Positions 1 to 7,777 of a stretch of 64,000 nt of DNA are shown in pieces. Position numbers and translations under genes: made by a program. Source of the DNA: Propioniciclava coleopterorum (lineage in GTDB: Bacteria > Actinomycetota > Actinomycetes > Propionibacteriales > Propionibacteriaceae); the NCBI RefSeq assembly GCF_011393335.1, contig NZ_CP049865.1, positions 1,878,722 through 1,942,721 of the forward strand, read 5' to 3'. The notes beneath the pieces are model-generated. The model made no database searches. It was given only the letters and a program-made list of their open reading frames with translations, and was not told the origin of the DNA. Within the stretch, counting starts at the first letter, position 1, and each line of letters starts with the position of its first letter.

Positions 1-58
1 GGCGGGCGAACTCGGCCCCGATCCCTGCGGTGGAGCCCGTCACGAGCGCTGTGGTCAT
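1..58 (-). CDS. SDR-family oxidoreductase, N-terminal fragment
   Basis: Only the first 19 codons are inside the window; the gene continues past the left edge. The peptide begins MTTALVTGSTAGIGAEFA. It carries the TGxxxGIG dinucleotide-binding turn of short-chain dehydrogenases/reductases after a first beta strand. The ATG lies at 58. The substrate cannot be inferred from so short a piece. A TGxxxGIG start is highly typical of the classical SDR family, but the family assignment rests on this motif alone. Confidence 0.6.
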   Translation of the reverse strand, partial: MTTALVTGSTAGIGAEFAR

Positions 59-189
59 GCGCCCACGGTAGCGGCCGCAGGGCGCGCGGCAGCCGCCCGG
101 GAAATCAACGATCGCGCACTCACCGCTGCCGCCCGGGGCGTTCGGCCTTGTCGCGCCTCGGGGTAGGGGTCGCGAGTGCGCAGTTCTTG

Positions 190-340
190 ATTTCTGGCTG
201 GGGACACCAGGGCAGCACCCCGGGGCGCCGAGTCCACGAAGTGCCTGGGGGCGGCGATCCAGGGGTGCCGAGCCCACGAAGGCCCCAGGCGCTGAGCCGC
301 GAACGGCCAGGGCGACACCCCCGGGTGCCGAGCCCGCGAC
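190..340. repeat. Degenerate ~40-bp tandem repeats in the ackA 3' intergenic region
   Basis: The 339-bp gap between the SDR start and the ackA stop has no convincing gene. It holds four diverged copies of a unit whose core reads GGTGCCGAGCCCACGAA, near 227, 267, 290 (shortened) and 327 on the plus strand. Two copies are exactly 40 bp apart. Each core sits beside short G/C palindromes. Function is unknown; transcript-end structure or a decayed repeat array are possible. Confidence 0.5.
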
Positions 341-344
341 AGCA

Positions 345-376
345 CGAGCGCGGCACCCCGAGGGGCGCCGCGCTCG
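345..376 (-). terminator. Hairpin downstream of ackA
   Basis: Arms CGAGCGCGGC (345-354) and GCCGCGCTCG (367-376) are perfect complements. An inner CCCC/GGGG pairing nearly closes the loop. It starts 21 bp beyond the ackA stop. There is no U-tract, as is usual for GC-rich actinobacterial terminators. Confidence 0.6.
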
Positions 377-397
377 CGTCGCAGAAGGCGAGGGGGC

Positions 398-1582
398 TCA
401 GGCGATGACGGCCTTGACCTCGCGGGCCATCTGGAGTTCCTCGTTGGTGGGGACCACCAGGACCGCGAACGCGGAGTCCTTGGTGGAGATGGCGCGCGCC
501 TCCTTGGAGCGCAGCGTGTTGGCGACGGGGTCGAGCGTCACGCCGAGCGCGGCGAGGCCCTTGACGACGTCGCGGCGCACCGAGGAGGAGTTCTCCCCGA
601 CCCCGGCGGTGAACGACAAGGCGTCGATGCCGCCCAGCAGCACGAAGTAGCGGCCGATGTAGCCGACGATCCGGCGGATGTAGACATCCCAGGCGAGTTG
701 GGCGCGCTCGTCGCCGTCGTCCTTGGCCGCCTCGACGTCGCGCATGTCGGACGCGCCGACCAGCCCGAGCATGCCGGAGGCCTTGTTCAGCAGCGTGTCG
801 ATCGCGTCGGTGCTCATGCCCGCCTCGCGGTGCAGGTAGGCGATCATGCCCGGGTCGACGTCGCCGGAGCGCGTGCCCATCACGAGGCCCTCGAGCGGCG
901 TGAGCCCCATCGAGGTGTCGATCGCGACGCCGTCCTTGATCGCGGAGATGGACGCGCCGTTGCCGAGGTGGCACACGATCTGGCTCGTCTGCTCGTACGG
1001 CTTGCCCAGCAGTTCGGCGGCCCGGTGCGACACGTAGCTGTGGCTGGTGCCGTGGAAGCCGTAGCGGCGGATGTGGTAGCGCTCCGCGACGTCGGTCGGG
1101 ATGGCGTAGGTGTAGGACGCCGGCGGCAGCGTCGAGAAGAACGCCGTGTCGAACACCGCGACGTGCGGCACGTTCGGCAGCGCCTTCTGCGCGCCGCGGA
1201 TGCCGGCGATGCCGGGCGGGTTGTGCAGTGGCGCGAGCGGGGAGAGCGCCTCCAGCGTGGCGACGACCGACTCGTCGATCAGCATGGTGCGGGTGAGCTT
1301 GTCGCCGCCGTGCACGGTGCGGTGGCCGACCGCCCGGACGTCGTCCAGGCTCGGGCCGTGGTCGGCGAACATCTGCACCATGGCCGCGAGCGCGAGGCTG
1401 TGGTTGCTGTACTCCTCGTTGGCGACGAACTCCTCGCCGTTCACCTTGTGCGTGAGGACGCCGACGTCCTGGCCGATCCGCTCGATGAGGCCGGACGCCA
1501 GCACCTCCTCGGTGTCGGCGTCGATCATCTGGTACTTGATGGAGCTCGAACCGGCATTGAGCAGCAGGATCGGCGTGGCCAT
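398..1582 (-). CDS. ackA: Acetate kinase
   Basis: Cytoplasmic ASKHA-fold kinase converting acetyl phosphate and ADP to acetate and ATP. It is the second step of the Pta-Ack route and is also used in reverse to activate acetate. The 394-residue length is normal. Family signatures are visible: NAGSSSIK at residues 9-16, GHRTVHGG from 86, FDTAFF near 144, GTRSGDVDPG near 237 and FTAGVGENS near 325. The ATG at 1582 has a strong ribosome site, GGAGA, 6-7 nt upstream. It follows pta by 133 bp on the same strand, with a palindrome in the gap, so co-transcription with an internal processing or attenuation site is likely. Confidence 0.97.
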   Translation of the reverse strand: MATPILLLNAGSSSIKYQMIDADTEEVLASGLIERIGQDVGVLTHKVNGEEFVANEEYSNHSLALAAMVQMFADHGPSLDDVRAVGHRTVHGGDKLTRTMLIDESVVATLEALSPLAPLHNPPGIAGIRGAQKALPNVPHVAVFDTAFFSTLPPASYTYAIPTDVAERYHIRRYGFHGTSHSYVSHRAAELLGKPYEQTSQIVCHLGNGASISAIKDGVAIDTSMGLTPLEGLVMGTRSGDVDPGMIAYLHREAGMSTDAIDTLLNKASGMLGLVGASDMRDVEAAKDDGDERAQLAWDVYIRRIVGYIGRYFVLLGGIDALSFTAGVGENSSSVRRDVVKGLAALGVTLDPVANTLRSKEARAISTKDSAFAVLVVPTNEELQMAREVKAVIA

Positions 1583-1684
1583 GGTTCTCCTTCGTTCCGG
1601 ACGCGCTCGCGCCCGACTTTCCTCCGGGCGGGGTCGCCCGGTTGCGTGAGGTTCTCCGCTCCGGGGTCGCCGGGGCGAAAGGGC

Positions 1685-1702
1685 CGGACGCCGCGGCGTC
1701 CG
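1685..1702 (-). terminator. Perfect 18-bp palindrome between pta and ackA
   Basis: CGGACGCCGCGGCGTCCG is a perfect palindrome beginning 14 bp past the pta stop. As RNA it could form a short GC hairpin that trims or attenuates read-through into ackA. It is also two head-to-head copies of the word GGACGCC that recurs across this window, so a DNA-level role is equally possible. Confidence 0.4.
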
Positions 1703-1715
1703 ACCCCGGGGTGGC

Positions 1716-3779
1716 TCAGCTGTGCTGGGCCTGGATCGCGGTGATGGCGATGGTGTTGACGATGTCGTCCACCAGGGCGCCGCGCGACAGGTCGTTGACG
1801 GGCTTGTTCAGGCCCTGGAGGACGGGGCCGACCGCCAGCGCGCCGGCTGAACGCTGCACCGCCTTGTAGGTGTTGTTGCCCGTGTTCAGGTCGGGGAAGA
1901 TGAACACCGTCGCCTGGCCGGCGACCTCCGAACCCGGCATCTTCTTCGACCCCACCGTCGGGTCGACGGCCGCGTCGAACTGGATCGGCCCCTCGACCTT
2001 CAGCTCCGGCGCCCGCTGCTTGACGATCTCGGTGGCCTCGCGGACCTTGTCGACGTCCGCGCCCTGGCCCGAGGTGCCCGTGGAGTAGGAGAGCATCGCC
2101 ACGCGGGGCTCGATGCCGAACGCCCGCGCGGTGGCCGCGGAGCTGATCGCGATGTCGGCGAGCTGCTCGGCGGTCGGGTCGGGGTTGACGGCGCAGTCCG
2201 CGTACACGTCGACGCGGTCGGCCATGCACATCAGGAACGAGCCGCTGACGACGGAGACGCCCGGCTTGGTCTTGATGAACTCCAGGCTGGGCCGGATGGT
2301 GTTCGCGGTGGTGTTGACCGCGCCCGACACCATGCCGTCGGCCAGGCCGAGGTGCACCATCATGGTCCCGAAGTAGCTCGGGTCGGTCATCTTGTCGCGG
2401 GCCTGCTCGAGCGTGATGCCCTTCTTGGCGCGCAGCCGGGCGTACTCGGCGGAGAACCGGTCCACCAGGTCGGGGTCCGACATCGAGACGATCTCGGCGC
2501 CCTCGAGGGACAGCCCCAGGTTGAGCGCGCGGTTCTTCACCTCGGTGGCGTCGCCGAGCAGGATGATCTCGGCGGTGCCGCGCCGCAGCACGGTCGCGGC
2601 GGCCTCGAGGATGCGGTCGTCCGCCGACTCGGGCAGGACGATCCGGCGCTTGTCGTGCCGGGCCATCTCGGAGAGCTGGTACTCGAACATGAGCGGCGTC
2701 CGGATGCCGGCGCGGTCGACCCGCATCGCGGCGAGCAGCGCGTCGGCGTCCACGTTCTCGGAGAACAGCCGACGGCCGAGCTCGGTCTTGCGCTCGGAGC
2801 TCGTCATGGTGCCCTCGAGGCCGAACAGCTTCTCGGCGGTGGTGTAGGTGCCCAGGTCGGTGACGAAGATCGGGAGGTCCTGGCGGATGTTGGCGATGAG
2901 CTGCGCCATGGTCTCGGGGATCTCGTAGCCGCCGGTCAGCACGAGCGCGGTGAGCGGGGGGAACGCGCCGGAGCGCTGGGCGAGGATGATGCCCGGGATG
3001 ATCTCGGTGCGGTCGCCGGGGGAGATGACGGTCGACTCGGGCTCGAGGCGCGCCAGCACGTTCGGCAGCGTCATCGCCGCGACGAGGACGCTCTGGCTCT
3101 CGTGGGTCATGACGTCGGTGCGGCCGGCGACCTGACGACCGTTGATGGCCTTCACCTGAGCGCCCAGCGTGGGCGCCGCCAGGACGGGGTGCGCCGGCAG
3201 CGTGCCGACCACGACGTCGGGCAGGGCCGCGCGCACGGCGTCCGCGTACGGGGTCTGGTCGCCCTCGGGGGTGCGGGTCGGGATGACCGCGATCACCTGG
3301 GCATGGTGCTTGTCGAGCAGGTCGACGGTGCTGCGCGCCAGCTGGGTGACCTCGTCGGGAGTCCGGTTCTTGGCCGACACCGCCAGGGCGATGGGAGCGT
3401 TCAGGTTCGCGGCCACGCGGGCGTTGAACTGCAGTTCCTGGGCGCCGAGGTTGTCGGTGTAGTCCGAGCCGAGGATCACCATCGTGTCGTAGTGCGCGGC
3501 GACCTCGTTGTAGCGCTGCAGGATGGTGGCCAGCGCCGCGTCGGCGTCGGCGCGGACGTCCTCGTAGGTGACGCCGAACGCCTCGTCGTAGTCCTCGTGG
3601 ACGACCGGCTGGTGCACCAGCGTGGACAGGATCTGGTCGGGTTGATCGCCGCCCGTGATCAGGGGGCGGAACACCCCGACCGATTCGACCTCGCGCGTGA
3701 GCGCGTCCAGGATGCCGAGGGCGACCACCGACTTCCCTGTCAGGCCCTCCGGTGCGAGTACATAGATGCTCCGAGTCAC
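1716..3779 (-). CDS. pta: Phosphate acetyltransferase
   Basis: Converts acetyl-CoA and phosphate to acetyl phosphate and CoA, and feeds AckA. It is the long form (687 aa). The N-terminal BioD/CobB-like P-loop domain has APEGLTGKS at residues 9-17. A DRTGG-type middle domain follows, and the C-terminal PTA_PTB catalytic domain begins near residue 365, with SYSTGTSGQG in the C-terminal part. An upstream in-frame GTG at 3839 would add 20 unrelated residues. I chose the GTG at 3779 because the conserved family start (TRSIYVLAPEG) follows it directly and a -10 hexamer TAGCCT lies 7 nt before it, indicating a leaderless mRNA. Confidence 0.95.
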   Translation of the reverse strand: MTRSIYVLAPEGLTGKSVVALGILDALTREVESVGVFRPLITGGDQPDQILSTLVHQPVVHEDYDEAFGVTYEDVRADADAALATILQRYNEVAAHYDTMVILGSDYTDNLGAQELQFNARVAANLNAPIALAVSAKNRTPDEVTQLARSTVDLLDKHHAQVIAVIPTRTPEGDQTPYADAVRAALPDVVVGTLPAHPVLAAPTLGAQVKAINGRQVAGRTDVMTHESQSVLVAAMTLPNVLARLEPESTVISPGDRTEIIPGIILAQRSGAFPPLTALVLTGGYEIPETMAQLIANIRQDLPIFVTDLGTYTTAEKLFGLEGTMTSSERKTELGRRLFSENVDADALLAAMRVDRAGIRTPLMFEYQLSEMARHDKRRIVLPESADDRILEAAATVLRRGTAEIILLGDATEVKNRALNLGLSLEGAEIVSMSDPDLVDRFSAEYARLRAKKGITLEQARDKMTDPSYFGTMMVHLGLADGMVSGAVNTTANTIRPSLEFIKTKPGVSVVSGSFLMCMADRVDVYADCAVNPDPTAEQLADIAISSAATARAFGIEPRVAMLSYSTGTSGQGADVDKVREATEIVKQRAPELKVEGPIQFDAAVDPTVGSKKMPGSEVAGQATVFIFPDLNTGNNTYKAVQRSAGALAVGPVLQGLNKPVNDLSRGALVDDIVNTIAITAIQAQHS

Positions 3780-3786
3780 GAGGGTC

Positions 3787-3792
3787 AGGCTA
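3787..3792 (-). promoter_or_regulatory. -10 element of pta (leaderless)
   Basis: TAGCCT on the minus strand, 7 nt before the pta GTG. Transcription would begin at or next to the start codon. No clear -35 is visible. Confidence 0.5.
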
Positions 3793-3917
3793 CCGGTCGG
3801 ACGCCGATCCGTGCGGCCCGAGGTGACCGCGATCTCCACGCAACGCCCCCGTTGCCCGGATGGCGGACCGGCGTCCCGCCCAGTGGGCAGGCCGGCGGGG
3901 TCGCTCCCCTTGTCGGA

Positions 3918-4706
3918 TCAGAGTCGCGCGCGCAGCCACGCGATCTGGTCGGCGTGCGACACGTCTGCGGTCGGGGTCTCGAGAATGACCGGGGCGCCCG
4001 CCTCGCGGACGACCGAGACCAGGTAGTCGGCCTCGCACTCGCCGGCGCCCAGCACGGCGTGCCGGTCCGCGCCCGAGCCCGCGGCGTCCCGGGAATCGTT
4101 GAGGTGGACCAGATCGATGCGTCCGGTGATGCCCTTGATGGCGTCCACCAAGCCGTCGGGATCCAGCCCGCCGGCGTGCGCGTGGCAGGTGTCGAGGCAG
4201 AATCCGACGTTCTCGATGCCCTTGGCGTCGGCGATGGTGTCCCAGAGTCGGGCGATCCTCTCGAGCTGGCGGGCCATCGCGTTGGCGCCACCGGCGGTGT
4301 TCTCGATGAAGATCGGGACGGTCAGGTCCAGGCCCTCGATGGCCTTGCGCCAGTTGTCGAAGCCGACCTGGGGGTCGTCGCCGTTGTTGACGTGGCCGCC
4401 GTGCACGATGACGCCGCGGGCGCCGACCTCGGTGGCCAGCTTCACCTGCTTGGCGAGGATCTGCCGGCTCGGGATCCGGATCCGGTTGTTGGTGGTCGCG
4501 ACGTTGATGACGTACGGCGCGTGGATGAACAGGCCCACCCCGGCCGCCTCGGCGTCCGCCTTCAGGCCGGCGGCGCCGCCCGGATGCGGGACGGCGTGGC
4601 CCTTCCAGGCCTGCGGGTCGCCCAGGAACGTCTGCGCGATCGGGAAGCCGTCGGCGTGCGCGGCGGCGATCGGGTCGTCGACGTGGCCGCCGATCTCGAT
4701 GCTCAT
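3918..4706 (-). CDS. nfo: Deoxyribonuclease IV (Nfo-family AP endonuclease)
   Basis: TIM-barrel, metal-dependent apurinic/apyrimidinic endonuclease acting in base-excision repair. The 262 residues carry the expected ligands in order: HGGHVNN, IENTAGG, CLDTCHAHAGG, HLNDS, a later DRH, and LETP near the C-terminus. The ATG at 4706 overlaps the stop of the upstream ACT-domain gene (ATGA), so the two are probably translationally coupled. An in-frame start further upstream would lie inside that gene and lacks family similarity. Sugar-phosphate isomerases share the fold, but the metal-ligand set and the IENTAGG motif favour Nfo. Confidence 0.88.
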   Translation of the reverse strand: MSIEIGGHVDDPIAAAHADGFPIAQTFLGDPQAWKGHAVPHPGGAAGLKADAEAAGVGLFIHAPYVINVATTNNRIRIPSRQILAKQVKLATEVGARGVIVHGGHVNNGDDPQVGFDNWRKAIEGLDLTVPIFIENTAGGANAMARQLERIARLWDTIADAKGIENVGFCLDTCHAHAGGLDPDGLVDAIKGITGRIDLVHLNDSRDAAGSGADRHAVLGAGECEADYLVSVVREAGAPVILETPTADVSHADQIAWLRARL

Positions 4707-5086
4707 GCGCTCAGCCCGCCCAGCACGTCCATGGCCTCGTCGACGTGCGCGATCGGGACCAGGAGGTGGTCGTGGTAGAAGCCGGCGATCACGTTGCACG
4801 ACAGCCCGACGCGGGCCAGCGCCGTGCTGACCGCGGCGGTGATGCCGACGGCCTGCAGCGACGTGTGCGCCTCCAGGGTGATCCAGCCGAACACCCCGTC
4901 GTAGGCGAGCCGATGCTCGTCGGCGATCGCCTGGTCCAGCACGAGCGTGGTGCCCTCGTCCTCGACGATGCGCGCGTGGAACGCGACGTCGGGCGGGTTC
5001 TCGCTGGTCACGTAGACGTAGGAGCCCTGCCGGACGTAGGGGCGCAGCGCGCCGAGGATCTCGTGCAGATCGGTCATTCCCGCCAT
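4703..5086 (-). CDS. ACT domain-containing protein
   Basis: A 127-residue protein of the stand-alone double-ACT type (COG3602-like). It probably acts as a small-molecule sensor or regulator, and no catalytic residues are expected. The C-terminal half (TLEAHTSLQAVGITAAVSTAL) has the beta-alpha-beta pattern of an ACT unit, and NVIAGFYHDHLLVP is the characteristic family motif. I use the ATG at 5086 rather than the ATG three codons later because a -10 hexamer TAGACT sits 6 nt before it, giving a leaderless start. It overlaps nfo by 4 nt. The ligand is unknown. Confidence 0.8.
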   Translation of the reverse strand: MAGMTDLHEILGALRPYVRQGSYVYVTSENPPDVAFHARIVEDEGTTLVLDQAIADEHRLAYDGVFGWITLEAHTSLQAVGITAAVSTALARVGLSCNVIAGFYHDHLLVPIAHVDEAMDVLGGLSA

Positions 5087-5092
5087 GGCGTC

Positions 5093-5098
5093 AGTCTA
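5093..5098 (-). promoter_or_regulatory. -10 element for the ACT-nfo pair
   Basis: TAGACT on the minus strand with a 6-nt spacer to the ATG. This implies a leaderless two-gene mRNA. Confidence 0.5.
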
Positions 5099-5163
5099 GG
5101 GTGGCGAGCGCGCTCAGAGCCGCGGCACTCGAGTGCCGCCGGCTCCGACCCGGGGGACCGGGC

Positions 5164-5858
5164 TCAGCCGGCGACGCCGGAGGCGTCCGACCAGACGAAG
5201 GCGGGGACGGCCCGGATGAGCCGCCGGGCCGACTCCGTGTGACGTAGCACGGCGTCCGGGCCGTGGTAGCCGGTCAGGCCCAGGACGAGGTCGCGCCCGA
5301 AGAACTGCCAGGTCGCCTCCTTGGGCGGCAGTTCGGAGACGAGCGCGCGCACCTCGTCGGTGAGGATCGCGTGCGCCTGCCGCTCGTCGCTCGCCAGCAC
5401 CCCCCAGCCCTTCGCGAAGGCGGGCGAGTCGGATGCCATCCCGCGCAGATCGAGGGCGACCCGGCCGCGCACGTCGAGCGGGGCGACGGCGGCCGGCAGG
5501 TCCAGCACGATCACCTGGCGGCGGCGGAACTGCTCCCAGACCACGGCAGCCTCGTCGACCGCCCACTCGGCCTCGAACGTCAGGAACGGGACGCCCTCCA
5601 GCGTGCCGCTGGCCACGTTGCGGGCCGAGTGCAGGGCGGTCGGCGTCCGACCCGCTCGCGGCACCGGGCCCTCCTCGAGGTTCCAGCGCTCCGCCAGATC
5701 GGGACGGTTCTCCTCGAATCTCAGCCCGTGCTCGGAGGCGAACCGCCGCCACGAGGCGGCGCGCCCTCGCGCCGCAGCGCGCGGACGGGCGTGTTGAGCA
5801 GCCATCCGGACAGCCGGACGAGCGCCGGCCCGCCGGCGAAGACCCTGAACGTGCGCAT
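5164..5858 (-). CDS. Conserved actinobacterial protein of unknown function (frameshifted in this sequence)
   Basis: The start MRTFRVFAGGPALVRLSGW (ATG at 5858) is open for about 40 codons and then meets a stop. The rest of the protein, from WRRFASEHGLRF to ...SDASGVAG, lies in the -1 frame. One missing base between about 5755 and 5800 would restore a 231-residue protein. The body looks like an all-alpha/beta unknown protein with a repeated G-x-x-x-G-x-x-F-x-x-F-E element (GTLEGVPFLTFE). I do not recognise a function. The gene lies alone between the ACT-nfo unit and the divergent cobG riboswitch. Confidence 0.6.
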
Positions 5859-5952
5859 CCCTCGAACCTAACCGACCGCGTCGGCTGAGCCGAACGGTGT
5901 CCGGCCGGCTTGCCGAACAGCTGCGCCGCCCTCGCCGCGGCGTCCGCGGCGC

Positions 5953-5958
5953 TAGGGT
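5953..5958 (+). promoter_or_regulatory. -10 element of the cobG operon
   Basis: TAGGGT placed so that transcription would begin near 5965, at the 5' edge of the B12 riboswitch. Confidence 0.5.
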
Positions 5959-5964
5959 GTCCGT

Positions 5965-6150
5965 GCCAGTCAAGCTCACGCGAGCCCAGGGAACCCGGTG
6001 CGAATCCGGGACTGACGCGCAGCGGTGAGGGGGACGGACGGGGCGTGCCGCGATGCGGCCACCACTGGGGCGGACGCCCTGGGAAGGTGCTCCGGCCGGA
6101 CGATCCCGAGTCCGAAAACCTGCTGGCCCACGCGGGGAGCCCCGCGCGGT
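5965..6150 (+). promoter_or_regulatory. Cobalamin riboswitch upstream of cobG
   Basis: It contains the hallmark run GGGAACCCGGTGCGAATCC (B12 box side of the core), then CGCAGCGGTGAGG, GGCCACCACTGGG, and the 3' element GAGTCCGAAAACCTGCTGG. The aptamer is followed by a short GC hairpin near 6131-6146 and then the cobG start 50 nt further on. Adenosylcobalamin would be expected to shut off expression of the cobG-cobH-cobIJ-cobM operon. This is the largest of three B12 riboswitches in the window. Confidence 0.93.
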
Positions 6151-6200
6151 CACCGTCGGGCCCACGCGCAGCCAGCCCCCTGACCTGAACAGGTGGAACC

Positions 6201-7115
6201 ATGTCCGTCCTCATCCGCGACCGCGCCGACCGCTGCCCGGGGATCCTGCGTCCGTGGCCCGCCGCCGACGGGCTGCTGGTCCGCGTCCGGCTCGTCGGTG
6301 GGCGCATCACCGCCCGCCAGCTGCGCGGCCTGAGTGTCGCGGCGACCGTTTTCGGCGACGGCTGCGTCCGGCCCACGACCCGCGCGAACCTGCAGTTGCG
6401 CGCGTTCCCGGGCACCGACGGCGTCCTGGACGCCGACGCGCTGGCCGCCATCGAGGCCAGCGGGCTGCTGCCCGCGCCGGCACACGACCGGGTCCGCAAC
6501 ATCACCGTGTCGCCGCAGACAGGCCTCGCCGGCGGCCGCGCCGACCTGCGTCCGCTGGCCGCCGACCTGGACGCGCAGATCGTCGCCAGCGACGTGCTGC
6601 CCGGCCTGCCCGGCAAGTTCGCGTTCGTGCTGGACGACGGCCGCGGCGACCTGATCGACCGGCCCTGCGACGTCGGCCTCGTCGCCCTGGACGCCGAGAC
6701 GGTCCAGCTCCGCGTCGGCGAGCACTACGGGGCGGTCGTCCCGCTGGCCGCGGCCGCCCGCGAACTCATCGCGCTGGCTGAGCTGTTCTGCGCCGCCCGC
6801 GGCACCGGCCCGACCGCGCCCTGGCACACCTACGAGATGGCATCCCCCCTGGTCGCCCCGGTGGACCCCGACCCGCGCGTCCCGCAGGCCACCGGGCCGC
6901 TGCCGTTCGGTCCCGTGCCCGGCGGGCTGCACGCGCCGGTGGGCGATGACGGCCTCGACCCCGCCGACGTCGACGCCCTGCTCGCCGGCGTGGACGAGGT
7001 GGTGTTCACGCCGTGGAAGGGCGTCCTGATCCCGTCCCCCACGCAGGTGGCGTCCTCGACGCACGGTGGTGCGGCGCAGGCGGACGCCGGCGGCTCGGAC
7101 GCGGGGCAGCGGTGA
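6201..7115 (+). CDS. cobG: Precorrin-3B synthase-like protein CobG (short form)
   Basis: The nitrite/sulfite-reductase ferredoxin-like half-domain family enzyme of the aerobic cobalamin pathway, which hydroxylates precorrin-3A to precorrin-3B. Residues 1-100 hold the first half-domain, with TTRANLQLR and RVRNITVSPQTG. A second half-domain precedes FTPWKGVLIP near residue 275. At 304 residues it stops right after that motif. Longer CobGs continue into a cysteine-bearing tail there. The four cysteines present (near residues 12, 59, 154 and 196) do not form a 4Fe-4S pattern. The ATG at 6201 follows the riboswitch. It overlaps cobH by GTGA. Confidence 0.82.
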   Translation: MSVLIRDRADRCPGILRPWPAADGLLVRVRLVGGRITARQLRGLSVAATVFGDGCVRPTTRANLQLRAFPGTDGVLDADALAAIEASGLLPAPAHDRVRNITVSPQTGLAGGRADLRPLAADLDAQIVASDVLPGLPGKFAFVLDDGRGDLIDRPCDVGLVALDAETVQLRVGEHYGAVVPLAAAARELIALAELFCAARGTGPTAPWHTYEMASPLVAPVDPDPRVPQATGPLPFGPVPGGLHAPVGDDGLDPADVDALLAGVDEVVFTPWKGVLIPSPTQVASSTHGGAAQADAGGSDAGQR

Positions 7116-7777
7116 GCGGGCTGCGACGTCCGGCCCGGCGCTACCCCTACGTGGACGCAGGGGCGGACATCTACGTCGACTCGTTCGCGACCATCCGCCG
7201 CGAGGCCGACCTGACCGGCGTCCCCGCGGACGCGGAGAAGGTCGCCGTCCGGATGATCCACGGCTCGGGGCAGGTCGACCTGGCCCGCGACCTGGTCGTC
7301 CACCCGGGCCTGCTCGCCGCCGCCCGCGGCGCGCTGGAGGCGGGAGCGCCGATCCTGTGCGACGCCACCATGGTCGCCACCGGCGTCACCGCGTCCCGGC
7401 TCCCGGCGTCCAACGACGTGATCTGCCTGCTGAACGACCCACGTGTGCCCGACCTGGCCCGCGCGTTCGGCACCACCCGCTCGGCCGCCGCGGTCTCGCT
7501 GTGGGAGCCGATGCTCGCGGGCGCGGTCGTCGCCATCGGCAACGCGCCCACCGCGCTGTTCCACCTGCTGGAGCTGATCCTGGACGGCGGTCCGCGCCCG
7601 GCGGCGATCGTCGGCTGCCCGGTCGGCTTCATCGGCGCGGCCGAGTCCAAGCAGGCGCTGGTCGACCTGGCCGCCGACCACGGCATCGACATCCCCTACG
7701 TGACCGTGCTGGGACGCCGCGGCGGCTCGGCGATGACGTCGTCGGCTTTGAACGCGCTGGCCCAGGAGGCCGAGTGA
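7112..7777 (+). CDS. cobH: Precorrin-8X methylmutase
   Basis: Moves the C-11 methyl of precorrin-8x to C-12, giving hydrogenobyrinic acid. The 221-residue length is typical. MIHGSGQVD carries the catalytic histidine at about residue 50. CDATMVATG, LWEPMLAGAVVAIGNAPTAL and GCPVGFIGAAESK are strong family signatures. The GTG at 7112 overlaps the cobG stop, and the stop overlaps the cobIJ start (GTGA at both ends). Four genes are therefore tightly coupled under one riboswitch. Confidence 0.97.
   Translation: MSGLRRPARRYPYVDAGADIYVDSFATIRREADLTGVPADAEKVAVRMIHGSGQVDLARDLVVHPGLLAAARGALEAGAPILCDATMVATGVTASRLPASNDVICLLNDPRVPDLARAFGTTRSAAAVSLWEPMLAGAVVAIGNAPTALFHLLELILDGGPRPAAIVGCPVGFIGAAESKQALVDLAADHGIDIPYVTVLGRRGGSAMTSSALNALAQEAE

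Noticed and set aside
2352-4778. Very long open frame on the plus strand opposite pta and nfo (and similar ones at 18196-20571, 58040-60982, 55337-57862)
   Set aside because: Arg/Gly/His/Asp-rich translations with no domain. They are the GC-rich antisense shadows of real genes with strong family motifs.
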